Of a stretch of DNA of 10,004 nt, positions 1 through 5,528 are shown one piece after another. How positions within the stretch are numbered: the first letter of the stretch is position 1; each line of letters opens with the position of its first letter. Source of the stretch: Trichloromonas sp034006665 (lineage in GTDB: Bacteria > Desulfobacterota > Desulfuromonadia > Desulfuromonadales > Trichloromonadaceae); the NCBI RefSeq assembly GCF_034006665.1, contig NZ_JAVESI010000071.1, forward strand, positions 1-10,004, read 5' to 3'. Position numbers and translations under genes: made by a program. The notes beneath the pieces are model-generated. The model did no database searches. It saw nothing but the letters and a program-made list of their open reading frames with translations, and had not been told where the DNA came from.

Positions 1-44
1 TCAAAGATCGTCGCATGTAGCGGAACCCAGGAGGCCGTTTTTAG

Positions 45-332
45 TTCACGCCACAATTCATGCCCCCGAATTCGCCCCTCAGAAAGGGGAAACCCGAGGT
101 ACGGGGGAAGAGCTCACGGATTCAGGTGAATTACAAGGGTACTCGTGTTGGTGATTATGTCGCAGATATTGTTGTTGAAGATGTGATTGTGATTGAACTG
201 AAAAGTGTTAAAGCCCTAGATAAAAGTCATGAAGCTCAACTGTTGAATTATTTGAAAGCAACAGGTTATTCGGTTGGCTTATTGGTGAATTTTACCCATC
301 CGAAAGCGGAAATCAGACGATTTGTTTTTTAG
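45..332 (+). pseudogene. 5'-truncated GxxExxY protein (PDDEXK_3-like) remnant
   Basis: The open frame begins after a stop at 42-44, and its first ATG is at 60. From about residue 20 (near base 117) the protein matches the C-terminal two thirds of the GxxExxY family, and of the second copy at 3075-3542 (roughly 55% identity by eye, including the shared stretch HEAQLLNYLKAT). The N-terminal part carrying the GxxExxY motif is missing and is replaced by unrelated sequence containing a nested inverted repeat. The PD-(D/E)XK-like residues survive: D in VADI and E/K in IELK. The gene is AT-rich compared with its neighbours. Its TAG stop (330-332) overlaps the first bases of the palindrome at 331. 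I see it as a decayed gene fragment rather than a working protein; a fusion using the ATG at 60 cannot be excluded. Confidence 0.7.
63..107. repeat. Small nested inverted repeat at truncation junction
   Basis: CCCCCG (63-68) pairs with CGGGGG (102-107). Inside it, CCCCT (75-79) pairs with AGGGG (85-89). It lies just before the point (about 117) where similarity to GxxExxY proteins begins, so it may mark the insertion or rearrangement that removed the gene's 5' end. The stems are short, so the call is modest. Confidence 0.4.
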
Positions 333-437
333 CCACAGACTCACACGGAAAGACACAGACAAGAGCTGAAAGATAAAAAAAGAAAAAAGCTTGGATTTAA
401 TGCTTTTGTCCGCTTTTGTCTGTGTGTGTCTGTGGCT
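331..437. repeat. Palindromic CACRGA-iteron repeat (element A)
   Basis: The left arm starts AGCCACAGAC at 331 and the right arm ends GTCTGTGGCT at 437. The two 35-bp arms are complementary at about 27 positions, with a roughly 35-nt A-rich loop. The left arm holds CACAGA, CACGGA and CACAGA at 334, 344 and 354 (10-bp steps). The right arm holds TCCGCT, TCTGTG and TCTGTG at 409, 419 and 429. The left end overlaps the stop of the GxxExxY remnant, and the right end lies only a few bases before the ribosome-binding site of the deacetylase gene. Confidence 0.85.
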
Positions 438-440
438 AAG

Positions 441-446
441 AGAGGT
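441..446 (+). promoter_or_regulatory. Ribosome-binding site deciding the deacetylase start
   Basis: AGAGGT lies 3-4 bases before ATG 450. The same AGAGGT core precedes the next gene at 1694. It supports ATG 450 over the in-frame GTG at 426, which sits inside the palindrome. Confidence 0.6.
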
Positions 447-449
447 TTT

Positions 450-1457
450 ATGGTTCCTGGCATTTTCATCACCTTCGATGTCGAATGCAGTATGGGTGGG
501 GCCTGGGGCAATCCTTCGCTCAAACCCGTTCCCCCCCGACTCGGAATGATGGGCGAATATGGGGATAAAAAACTCGGTGTGCCGCTGATCTGCGACATCC
601 TCGCCCGGCACGATCTTCAGGCGACCTTTTTCCTTGAACCCTTCAACGACGATCTCGGCTGGCCCGGCGAGACCGAGCCGGTGGCGCGGCATCTGGTCGA
701 GCGGGGTCAGGACGTGCAACTGCACATCCACCCCAACCATGTCCATTACGGCCTGCAGCAATCGGGCAAGCCGTTCAAGAAAACCGACCAGATGGCGGAC
801 CTCGACCGGGACTGGCAGCGGGAACTGATCGGGCGCGGTGCCGATCTGCTGGAAAAATGGACCGGCACCCGTCCCATCGCCTTTCGTGCTGGGAACATGG
901 GGGCTTCGGAGGAAACCCTTAAGGCCCTGCTCGCGGCGGGACTGTGGATCGACAGCAGCTACACCTTTCCCTATGTCGGTGGTCAGTGCCGCTTTGCCGA
1001 GACCGAGCGCTACAACGGTGGCAAGTGGTACGGAGAGGTTCTGGAGATGGCCCTTTCGGCCTACGAACAGCCGAAACTGCCGGGTATGCACCCGGCCAAG
1101 CCGGTGGATCTGATGGGGTCATCCTTCGAGGAATGCCGGGACGCGGTGCGCATGATCTGCGATGCCGGCGGCGACGCGGTGCTGATTCTGCACAGCTTCA
1201 GCCTCTTCAAGGTGCGGGACCATCAGTACAACGGCGGCAAGCTCAACCGGGTGGTGACGCGCCGCTTCGAGCGCTTCTGCGAATGGCTTGATAACAACCG
1301 CCGCCAGTATCCCCCCCGCACTTTCGCCGAACTCGGGCGACTGGTGAAGGAGGAGGGCTACCAACCAAAGGCGGTGGCGCCCTGCCTGGTCAACAACCCG
1401 CCCCGTGCCATCATTCGCAAAATCGTGCAGGGGCTGAACAATTTTTATTGGTTCTGA
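450..1457 (+). CDS. Polysaccharide deacetylase family protein (NodB-like)
   Basis: Protein of 335 aa with the order of motifs expected of a NodB/CE4-type metal-dependent deacetylase. It has FITFDVE at residues 6-12 (D10, E12), ATFFLEP at 58-64, a histidine-rich LHIHPNH at 91-97 as the likely metal site, FRAGN at 145-149 and LILHSFS at 245-251. No signal peptide is visible, so it probably acts in the cytoplasm or on a lipid-linked intermediate. The TFDxE form and HxHxxH pattern differ from textbook TFDD and HxxxH; they resemble the variant deacetylases common in exopolysaccharide clusters. The start at 450 has AGAGGT before it; the in-frame GTG at 426 lies inside a repeat. Two runs of seven C (531-537, 1311-1317) lie in the coding region. 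Removal of N- or O-acyl groups from a sugar is the family role; the substrate is unknown. Confidence 0.85.
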   Translation: MVPGIFITFDVECSMGGAWGNPSLKPVPPRLGMMGEYGDKKLGVPLICDILARHDLQATFFLEPFNDDLGWPGETEPVARHLVERGQDVQLHIHPNHVHYGLQQSGKPFKKTDQMADLDRDWQRELIGRGADLLEKWTGTRPIAFRAGNMGASEETLKALLAAGLWIDSSYTFPYVGGQCRFAETERYNGGKWYGEVLEMALSAYEQPKLPGMHPAKPVDLMGSSFEECRDAVRMICDAGGDAVLILHSFSLFKVRDHQYNGGKLNRVVTRRFERFCEWLDNNRRQYPPRTFAELGRLVKEEGYQPKAVAPCLVNNPPRAIIRKIVQGLNNFYWF

Positions 1458-1462
1458 ATTGG

Positions 1463-1672
1463 TTTTTGGCCACGGATGCACACGGACAAAGGCGGACAAA
1501 AACCGCAATCCCATCCACGGAAAACACGGAAAGCACGGACGTAAACCCAAAACACTGAAGTATTCAGCTTTTTCGGCTTTTAAATATTTTCCGGGTCTTC
1601 CGTGCCTTCCGTGGACAACATAGACTAAAGATTTTGGGCCTCTGTCTGTTTTTGTCCGTGTGTGTCTGTGGC
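1463..1672. repeat. Palindromic CACRGA-iteron repeat (element B, outer)
   Basis: The left arm (1463-1505) begins TTTTTGGCCACGGA and the right arm (1638-1672) ends GTCTGTGGC; the arms are imperfect reverse complements over about 35 bp. CACGGA occurs at 1471 and 1481, with GGCGGA at 1491, giving 10-bp spacing. The end sequence TGTGGC followed by [T/G]AA is shared with element A. The central part is occupied by a second, different palindrome (1514-1616). It fills most of the gap between the deacetylase and ligase genes. Confidence 0.85.
1514..1616. repeat. Inner palindrome nested inside element B
   Basis: The left arm carries three CACGGA copies at 1516, 1525 and 1534 (9-bp steps). The right arm (1591-1616) carries TCCGTG copies in inverted order, ending CCTTCCGTGGAC. 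The loop is AT-rich. The arms differ from those of the outer palindrome in spacing (9 rather than 10 bp) and in the bases between hexamers, so this looks like a second element inserted into the loop of the first. Confidence 0.75.
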
Positions 1673-1693
1673 GAACCTTTTAAAGAGGTGTTT

Positions 1694-3073
1694 ATGCTTC
1701 CAATCGTAGCCCGCCGTCTTTTCCATCTTCAGGAACTCGCTTTGGGCCGTCCCAGTTTCCGGATTCTGGCCGAACTGCTGGAAAGCGAGCGCTGGTCGCC
1801 GGAGCGCTTGCGGCAGTTGCGGTTGGAGCGGTTGCAGACGATGGTCCGTAGCGCTTATGACCATACCCCCTATTGGCGGGAGTTGATGAAGACTCAGGGG
1901 TTTACGCCCGAGGACATCCGCTGCCTGGACGACCTGCGCCGCTTTCCCCTGCTGGAAAAGAACACCCTGCGTGAACGCCGGGAAGAGATGGTCTGGCGGG
2001 ATGAAGGGAAGCGGTTGCAGTTGGTGCGCACCAGCGGTTCGACCAACGAAGCGCTGCAATTCTACACCTCCTCCACTCGCGAGGCCCAGATTAACGCGGC
2101 GCGCATGCGCGGTCACGAATGGGTGGGGGTGCGGCGGGGCGAGAAGGAACTGTACTACTGGGGCTCGCCAGTGGAACTGTGCAAGCAGGACCGGATCAAG
2201 CGTGTGCGCGACTGGCTGATCAACGACGGGTTGACCAACGGTTTCGAGGTTACCCCGGAGCGGCTGAGAAAAAATTACGGGGATTGGCTGGCCTGGGGTC
2301 CCAAGTGCATTTTCGGCTACCCGAGCACGTTCGTGCTAACGGTTACCATGGCCGAATCGCTGGGGTTGAATCTGAAGGAGTTACGCAATCGTGGCCTGTC
2401 CGTGATCATCACGACCAGTGAAATGCTTTCGGATGTGGACCGGAAGCTGATTGCCGACGGTTTCGGTGTGCCGGTGCGGGATTCCTACGGTCTGCGCGAG
2501 GCGGGACTGATCGGCCACGAATGCGAGCACGGCACCATGCACTGCATGGACGAGCAAATCATCCTCGAAACCATCGATCCCGAAACCCTGGAACCGACCG
2601 AAGGGGAGGGTGAACTGGTGGTAACCAACCTCGTCGGCCCGGCTTTCCCCGTGATTCGCTATCGCACCGGCGATATCGTTACCCTGTCGCAAGAGCCCTG
2701 CGCTTGCGGCAGAACGCTCTCCAGCATCAAGATCAGCGGCGGTCGGGCGGTGGAGTTTGTGGTGACCAAGGCCGGCAAGTGGGTGGTCGGCTATTCCTTC
2801 ATCTACATCGCGCGCTCGGTACCGGGGATCGTCAAGTTCCAGGTAGTGCAGGAAAAGCTCGGCGAGATCTTTATCCGCCTGGCGGTGGACGAGCGCTTCC
2901 CGGCGGACGGCATCGAACTGGTGAAGAAAAAGGCCGCGCAACGCCTGGGCGGGGACGACGAGATTCACGTGGAAATCGTCGCCGACATCGCTCCGGCCCG
3001 CTCCGGCAAGTACCGGCCGGTAATCAGCAAAGTGGCGGAAGAGCTGTATAAAAAGCGCTCGTTCACGGATTGA
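1694..3073 (+). CDS. CapK/PaaK-like adenylate-forming ligase (phenylacetate-CoA ligase family)
   Basis: Protein of 459 aa, full length for the PaaK/CapK group of the ANL (acyl/aryl-CoA ligase) superfamily, which activates a carboxylate with ATP as an acyl-adenylate. Visible motifs are TSGSTNE at residues 113-119 (ATP loop), SYGLREAG at 264-271, YRTGD at 323-327 (ribose-binding Asp) and SGKYRPVIS at 437-445 (C-terminal Lys loop). Cysteines and histidines at C277, H283, C336 and C338 form a possible metal site; that is inference. Start 1694 is chosen because AAAGAGGTG precedes it; the open frame reaches back to a TTG at 1634 only because the repeat contains no stop. Members in surface-polysaccharide loci are called CapK and may activate an acyl or other substituent. 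A true phenylacetate pathway is unlikely because no paa gene is near. Confidence 0.88.
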   Translation: MLPIVARRLFHLQELALGRPSFRILAELLESERWSPERLRQLRLERLQTMVRSAYDHTPYWRELMKTQGFTPEDIRCLDDLRRFPLLEKNTLRERREEMVWRDEGKRLQLVRTSGSTNEALQFYTSSTREAQINAARMRGHEWVGVRRGEKELYYWGSPVELCKQDRIKRVRDWLINDGLTNGFEVTPERLRKNYGDWLAWGPKCIFGYPSTFVLTVTMAESLGLNLKELRNRGLSVIITTSEMLSDVDRKLIADGFGVPVRDSYGLREAGLIGHECEHGTMHCMDEQIILETIDPETLEPTEGEGELVVTNLVGPAFPVIRYRTGDIVTLSQEPCACGRTLSSIKISGGRAVEFVVTKAGKWVVGYSFIYIARSVPGIVKFQVVQEKLGEIFIRLAVDERFPADGIELVKKKAAQRLGGDDEIHVEIVADIAPARSGKYRPVISKVAEELYKKRSFTD

Positions 3074-3074
3074 G

Positions 3075-3542
3075 ATGATTTTTCGGAGAGCAAGAGAAAA
3101 ACTTTGGACACGGATTGCACGGATGACCACGGATTCAGTTCAGAAAATTGGGGCGTTGAAGTATCAAGAGCTGACAGATCATGTTCTCTGTTGCTTTTAT
3201 AATGTCTATAACCGGTTGGGATATGGCTTCCTGGAAAAAGTTTACGAAAATGCCCTGATGGTTGAACTTAGAAAAAGTGGGTTGGCCTCCCGCGCACAAT
3301 GCCCGATAAAGGTTCATTATGATGGCTATATTGTCGGTGAATATATTGCCGATATTATGGTCGACGACAAAATCATGGTCGAAGTGAAAGCTTCAAGATC
3401 GTTAATGCCGGGACATGAAGCGCAGTTGCTGAATTATTTGAAAGCGACGGAGATCGAAGTTGGTCTATTGCTTAATTTCGGTCCGAAACCAGAAATAAAA
3501 CGCAAGATTTTTGACAATGATAAAAAGTGGTTCAATCAGTGA
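3075..3542 (+). CDS. GxxExxY family protein (PDDEXK_3-like)
   Basis: Protein of 155 aa, or 139 aa if started at ATG 3123. The family name motif is seen as GFLEKVY, followed by a PD-(D/E)XK-like core: D in IADIMVDD and E/K in MVEVKAS, then HEAQLLNYLKAT and a C-terminal GLLLNFG. GxxExxY proteins (TIGR04256) belong to a nuclease-like superfamily, but no reaction is established for them. The ATG at 3075 follows the ligase stop by one base (TGAGATG), suggesting coupled translation; there is no clear ribosome-binding site for either start. Codons 12-20 lie in a repeat arm (CACGGA at 3109, 3118, 3128). The TGA stop overlaps the first bases of the tandem array at 3541. The gene is AT-rich relative to its neighbours, which suggests acquisition. 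Nuclease activity and any role in moving the repeat are inference. Confidence 0.8.
   Translation: MIFRRAREKLWTRIARMTTDSVQKIGALKYQELTDHVLCCFYNVYNRLGYGFLEKVYENALMVELRKSGLASRAQCPIKVHYDGYIVGEYIADIMVDDKIMVEVKASRSLMPGHEAQLLNYLKATEIEVGLLLNFGPKPEIKRKIFDNDKKWFNQ
3104..3139 (+). repeat. Left iteron arm at the start of the GxxExxY gene
   Basis: TTTGGACACGGATT begins an arm with CACGGA at 3109, 3118 and 3128 (9-10 bp steps). Its inverted partner, TTTGATCCGTGT, lies just after the gene at 3551-3562. The GxxExxY gene therefore sits in the loop of a palindrome of the same class as elements A and B. The arm overlaps the 5' coding region, which explains the odd N-terminal residues. Confidence 0.6.
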
Positions 3543-4029
3543 AAATCAGATTTGATCCGTGTACGAAGGGTTAAAAGATCAGGTTTTGGACACGGAAGAA
3601 GCAGAAAAGACGGATAAAATCGGATTTTAATGTTTTGATAGAAATCATAGATGTTTTGCTTTTGATCCGTGAAAATCAGATTTGATCCGTGTCTGAAGGG
3701 TTAAAAGATCAGGTTTTGGACACGGAAGAAGCAGAAAAGACGGATAAAATCGGATTTTAATGTTTTGATAGAAATCATAGATGTTTTGGTTTTGATCCGT
3801 GAAAATCAGATTTGATCCGTGTCCGAAGGGTTAAAAGATCAGGTTTTGGACACGGAAGAAGCAGAAAAGACGGATAAAATCGGATTTTAATGTTTTGATA
3901 GAAATCATAGATGTTTTGCTTTTGATCCGTGAAAATCAGATTTGATCCGTGTCCAGAAGGGTTGAAAGACTAGGTTTTGGACACGGAAGAAGCGGATAAA
4001 ATCGGATTTAAGCTGTTCGTCCGTGGCTA
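3541..4029. repeat. 130-bp tandem repeat array of palindromes
   Basis: This fills the gene-free 509-bp gap before the M55 gene. Units start at 3541, 3671 and 3801 (exactly 130 bp each) with a partial, diverged fourth from 3931. The first three differ by only a few bases: at the GTNCGAAGGG site near 3563, 3693 and 3823, and in TTTTGCT/TTTTGGT. Each unit has TTTGATCCGTG twice, 20 bp apart, and an opposing GGACACGGA arm with CACGGA/GACGGA/ATCGGA hexamers about 10 bp apart, so it can form a large hairpin. The fourth unit lacks about 9 bp and ends TCCGTGGCTAA, the same end type as elements A and B. High identity indicates recent expansion. Confidence 0.9.
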
Positions 4030-4040
4030 ACATCAAGACT

Positions 4041-4045
4041 GGGAG
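4041..4045 (+). promoter_or_regulatory. Ribosome-binding site for GTG start at 4052
   Basis: GGGAG lies six bases before GTG 4052. It supports the GTG start, which puts the conserved metal-binding Asp at residue 8, its usual place in DppA-type M55 proteins; an ATG start at 4061 would leave it only four residues from the N-terminus. Confidence 0.6.
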
Positions 4046-4051
4046 TTATTT

Positions 4052-4837
4052 GTGAAATTCATGATCGCCGTCGATTGCGACGGGCCGGCGTGTGTGGTTG
4101 GTGAGCCGGGGCGGGCGCTGAGCGACTCGCGGGATATGGTCTATGCCCGGGAGCAGGCGACCCGTGAGACCGACGCGGCGGCGCGGGCGTTGTTCGATGC
4201 CGGCGCCGAGAAAGTCGTGGTCTGGGACAATCACGGCTTCGGCGCCAATCTGGTTTTCGATCGCCTCGACCGGCGCTGCGAGGTGCTGCTTGGGACCGGC
4301 TTCGGTCGGCGCTTTCCACTACTGGATGACAGCTATGCCGGGGTGCTGATGATCGGCTACCACGCCATGGAAGGCACCCCCGCCGCCGTCCTCGCCCACA
4401 CTTACAGCCCCCGCGCCTATCGGGCGATTCGCGTCAATGGCCGGGCGGTGGGGGAGATGGCCCTCGACGCGGCGGTGGCCGGAGAGCTGGGGGTGCCGCT
4501 GCTGCTGGTCGCCAGCGACGACAAGGGCTGCGACGAGGCGCGCCAGTTCATGCCCTGGATCGAAACGGTGGCGACCAAGCAGGGTTTTGGTCGCAACTGC
4601 GCTTACAGCAAACATCCGGCGGTGGCGGAAGAGGAAATCTACCGGGCGACGCTGCGGGCGGTAGAACGGTTGCACGAGATGCAGCCGCTGGTTTTTGCCC
4701 ATCCGGTGCCCCTTGAAATCGAATTCAAAAAGCCGCTGCAAGTGCTGAAGGCCCGGATTCGGCGCAAGGGCTGGCGGTATGCGGGAGGTTTGCGGTTGAA
4801 GACCGAATTGGGGTCGATGCTGGAGTTTAGATGTTGA
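4052..4837 (+). CDS. M55 family D-aminopeptidase (DppA-like)
   Basis: Protein of 261 aa that matches the zinc-dependent M55 peptidases (type member Bacillus subtilis DppA, about 274 aa), which release N-terminal D-amino acids from short peptides. Motifs in order are AVDCDG at residues 6-11 (D8, D10), WDNHG at 58-62 (H61), GYHAMEGT at 102-109 (H104), AHTYS at 115-119 (H116) and NGRAVGE at 129-135 (E135). These correspond to the DppA metal ligands and the catalytic His. The second acidic ligand is Asp rather than the usual Glu (DxE), a conservative change. No signal peptide is visible, so it is probably cytoplasmic, possibly recycling D-Ala peptides from cell wall. GTG start with GGGAG before it. 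Its link to the polysaccharide genes is unclear; the repeat array separates it from the ligase. Confidence 0.85.
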   Translation: MKFMIAVDCDGPACVVGEPGRALSDSRDMVYAREQATRETDAAARALFDAGAEKVVVWDNHGFGANLVFDRLDRRCEVLLGTGFGRRFPLLDDSYAGVLMIGYHAMEGTPAAVLAHTYSPRAYRAIRVNGRAVGEMALDAAVAGELGVPLLLVASDDKGCDEARQFMPWIETVATKQGFGRNCAYSKHPAVAEEEIYRATLRAVERLHEMQPLVFAHPVPLEIEFKKPLQVLKARIRRKGWRYAGGLRLKTELGSMLEFRC

Positions 4838-4838
4838 G

Positions 4839-4844
4839 TATAAT
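4839..4844 (+). promoter_or_regulatory. Candidate -10 box upstream of the TPR gene
   Basis: A perfect TATAAT overlaps the last bases of the M55 gene, 73 bases before ATG 4917. No convincing -35 box lies 16-18 bp upstream. If used, transcription would start near 4851 and the hairpin at 4854-4894 would be in the leader. Confidence 0.35.
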
Positions 4845-4853
4845 CGAGTGCTT

Positions 4854-4894
4854 AGAGCTGATGTCTGAGGAGCTTCCACTTAAATTTCAGCTCT
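4854..4894. other. Inverted repeat in the leader of the TPR gene
   Basis: AGAGCTGA (4854-4861) and TCAGCTCT (4887-4894) are perfect 8-bp complements around a 25-nt loop. No U-run follows, so it is not a simple terminator. It could be a leader hairpin or a protein-binding site just upstream of GAAAGG and ATG 4917. Confidence 0.35.
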
Positions 4895-4916
4895 CACCGA
4901 TATCGAAAGGCTTTAT

Positions 4917-5498
4917 ATGCTCTTGATGAGGATAATTCTGGTTTTTCTGCTGGATGTTGGCTGCTTGGCGCTAGGGCAAGAGTGCTTTGCGGCGAACCGT
5001 AACCCGCGGATCGAGGTGCTGGTTCAAAATGCTGATGCCTATGGTAAACAGGGAAATTTCGCCGTAGCTTTGCAACTGTACGAGCAGGCGATCCGGATGA
5101 GTCCTGGTGATCTGGAACTCTATTACAGGCGGGCAGGGGTATATGGGGATGCCGGTCATTACGTTAAGGCGATCAAGGACTTGAATCAGGTGATCAACCG
5201 GGGCGGAGGAAAATTCTCCCATGCCATCCGTTTTCGAGCCGATTGTTTCATGGCGCTGGGTTACTACCAACAGGCTGTCTCGGACTATCTGGCTTTTCTG
5301 CGAGTGGCACCGAAGGATGGAAAGGTCTGGTCATATCTGGTAGAAGCCTATGCGCTGATGGGGCAGAAACAGCTTGCGCTTCAAGCCGTCAATAAGGGTT
5401 TGGCTACCCAGTCACACTGGAGCGGCAAACTGAAAAAGTTGCAAGTTCAAGTCATGACCGGCCAAAGAATCAAACCACACAAACCTTTTTCCAACTAA
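4917..5498 (+). CDS. Exported tetratricopeptide repeat protein
   Basis: Protein of 193 aa. Residues 1-26 look like a signal peptide: a hydrophobic stretch (IILVFLLDVGCLALG) followed by ECFAA, with signal peptidase I cleavage plausible near A25/A26. C16 is not in a good lipobox because the -3 residue is Asp. The rest is about four TPR-type helix pairs: roughly 35-68 (NADAYGKQGNFAVALQLYEQ), 69-101, 103-137 and 138-166, with typical alternating A/Y/G positions. Such repeats mediate protein-protein contacts, here most likely in the periplasm. GAAAGG precedes ATG 4917 by six bases. It sits immediately upstream of the exported beta-helix protein (30-bp gap), so the two may be co-expressed. A specific role cannot be named; scaffolding of surface-polysaccharide secretion is a guess from context. 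Confidence 0.75.
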   Translation: MLLMRIILVFLLDVGCLALGQECFAANRNPRIEVLVQNADAYGKQGNFAVALQLYEQAIRMSPGDLELYYRRAGVYGDAGHYVKAIKDLNQVINRGGGKFSHAIRFRADCFMALGYYQQAVSDYLAFLRVAPKDGKVWSYLVEAYALMGQKQLALQAVNKGLATQSHWSGKLKKLQVQVMTGQRIKPHKPFSN

Positions 5499-5514
5499 AA
5501 TTCCCTCAGCACTC

Positions 5515-5528
5515 AGGAGCCCCCCCCC
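5515..5528 (+). promoter_or_regulatory. Ribosome-binding site with C9 spacer
   Basis: AGGAG (5515-5519) is followed by nine consecutive C (5520-5528) and then ATG 5529. The homopolymer is the whole spacer, so gain or loss of C would change the distance between ribosome-binding site and start codon. Confidence 0.7.

Noticed and set aside
1..129. C-terminal end of an upstream gene in plus frames 1 or 2
   Set aside because: Both frames are open but short, and neither translation shows a recognisable motif.
426..449. GTG start at 426 extending the deacetylase by eight residues
   Set aside because: These codons lie in the right arm of element A and after it; AGAGGT fits ATG 450 and the family motif FITFD follows it directly.
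279..1091. Minus-strand open frame of 270 codons
   Set aside because: It is the antisense shadow of the deacetylase, with no domain visible.
1634..1693. TTG start at 1634 extending the ligase by 20 residues
   Set aside because: The extension is translated repeat sequence; AAAGAGGTG directly precedes ATG 1694.
2381..3130. Minus-strand open frame of 249 codons
   Set aside because: It is the antisense of the ligase gene, whose four ANL motifs fix the true strand.
3541..4029. CRISPR array
   Set aside because: The repeated unit is 130 bp and internally palindromic with no unique spacers, and no cas gene is present.
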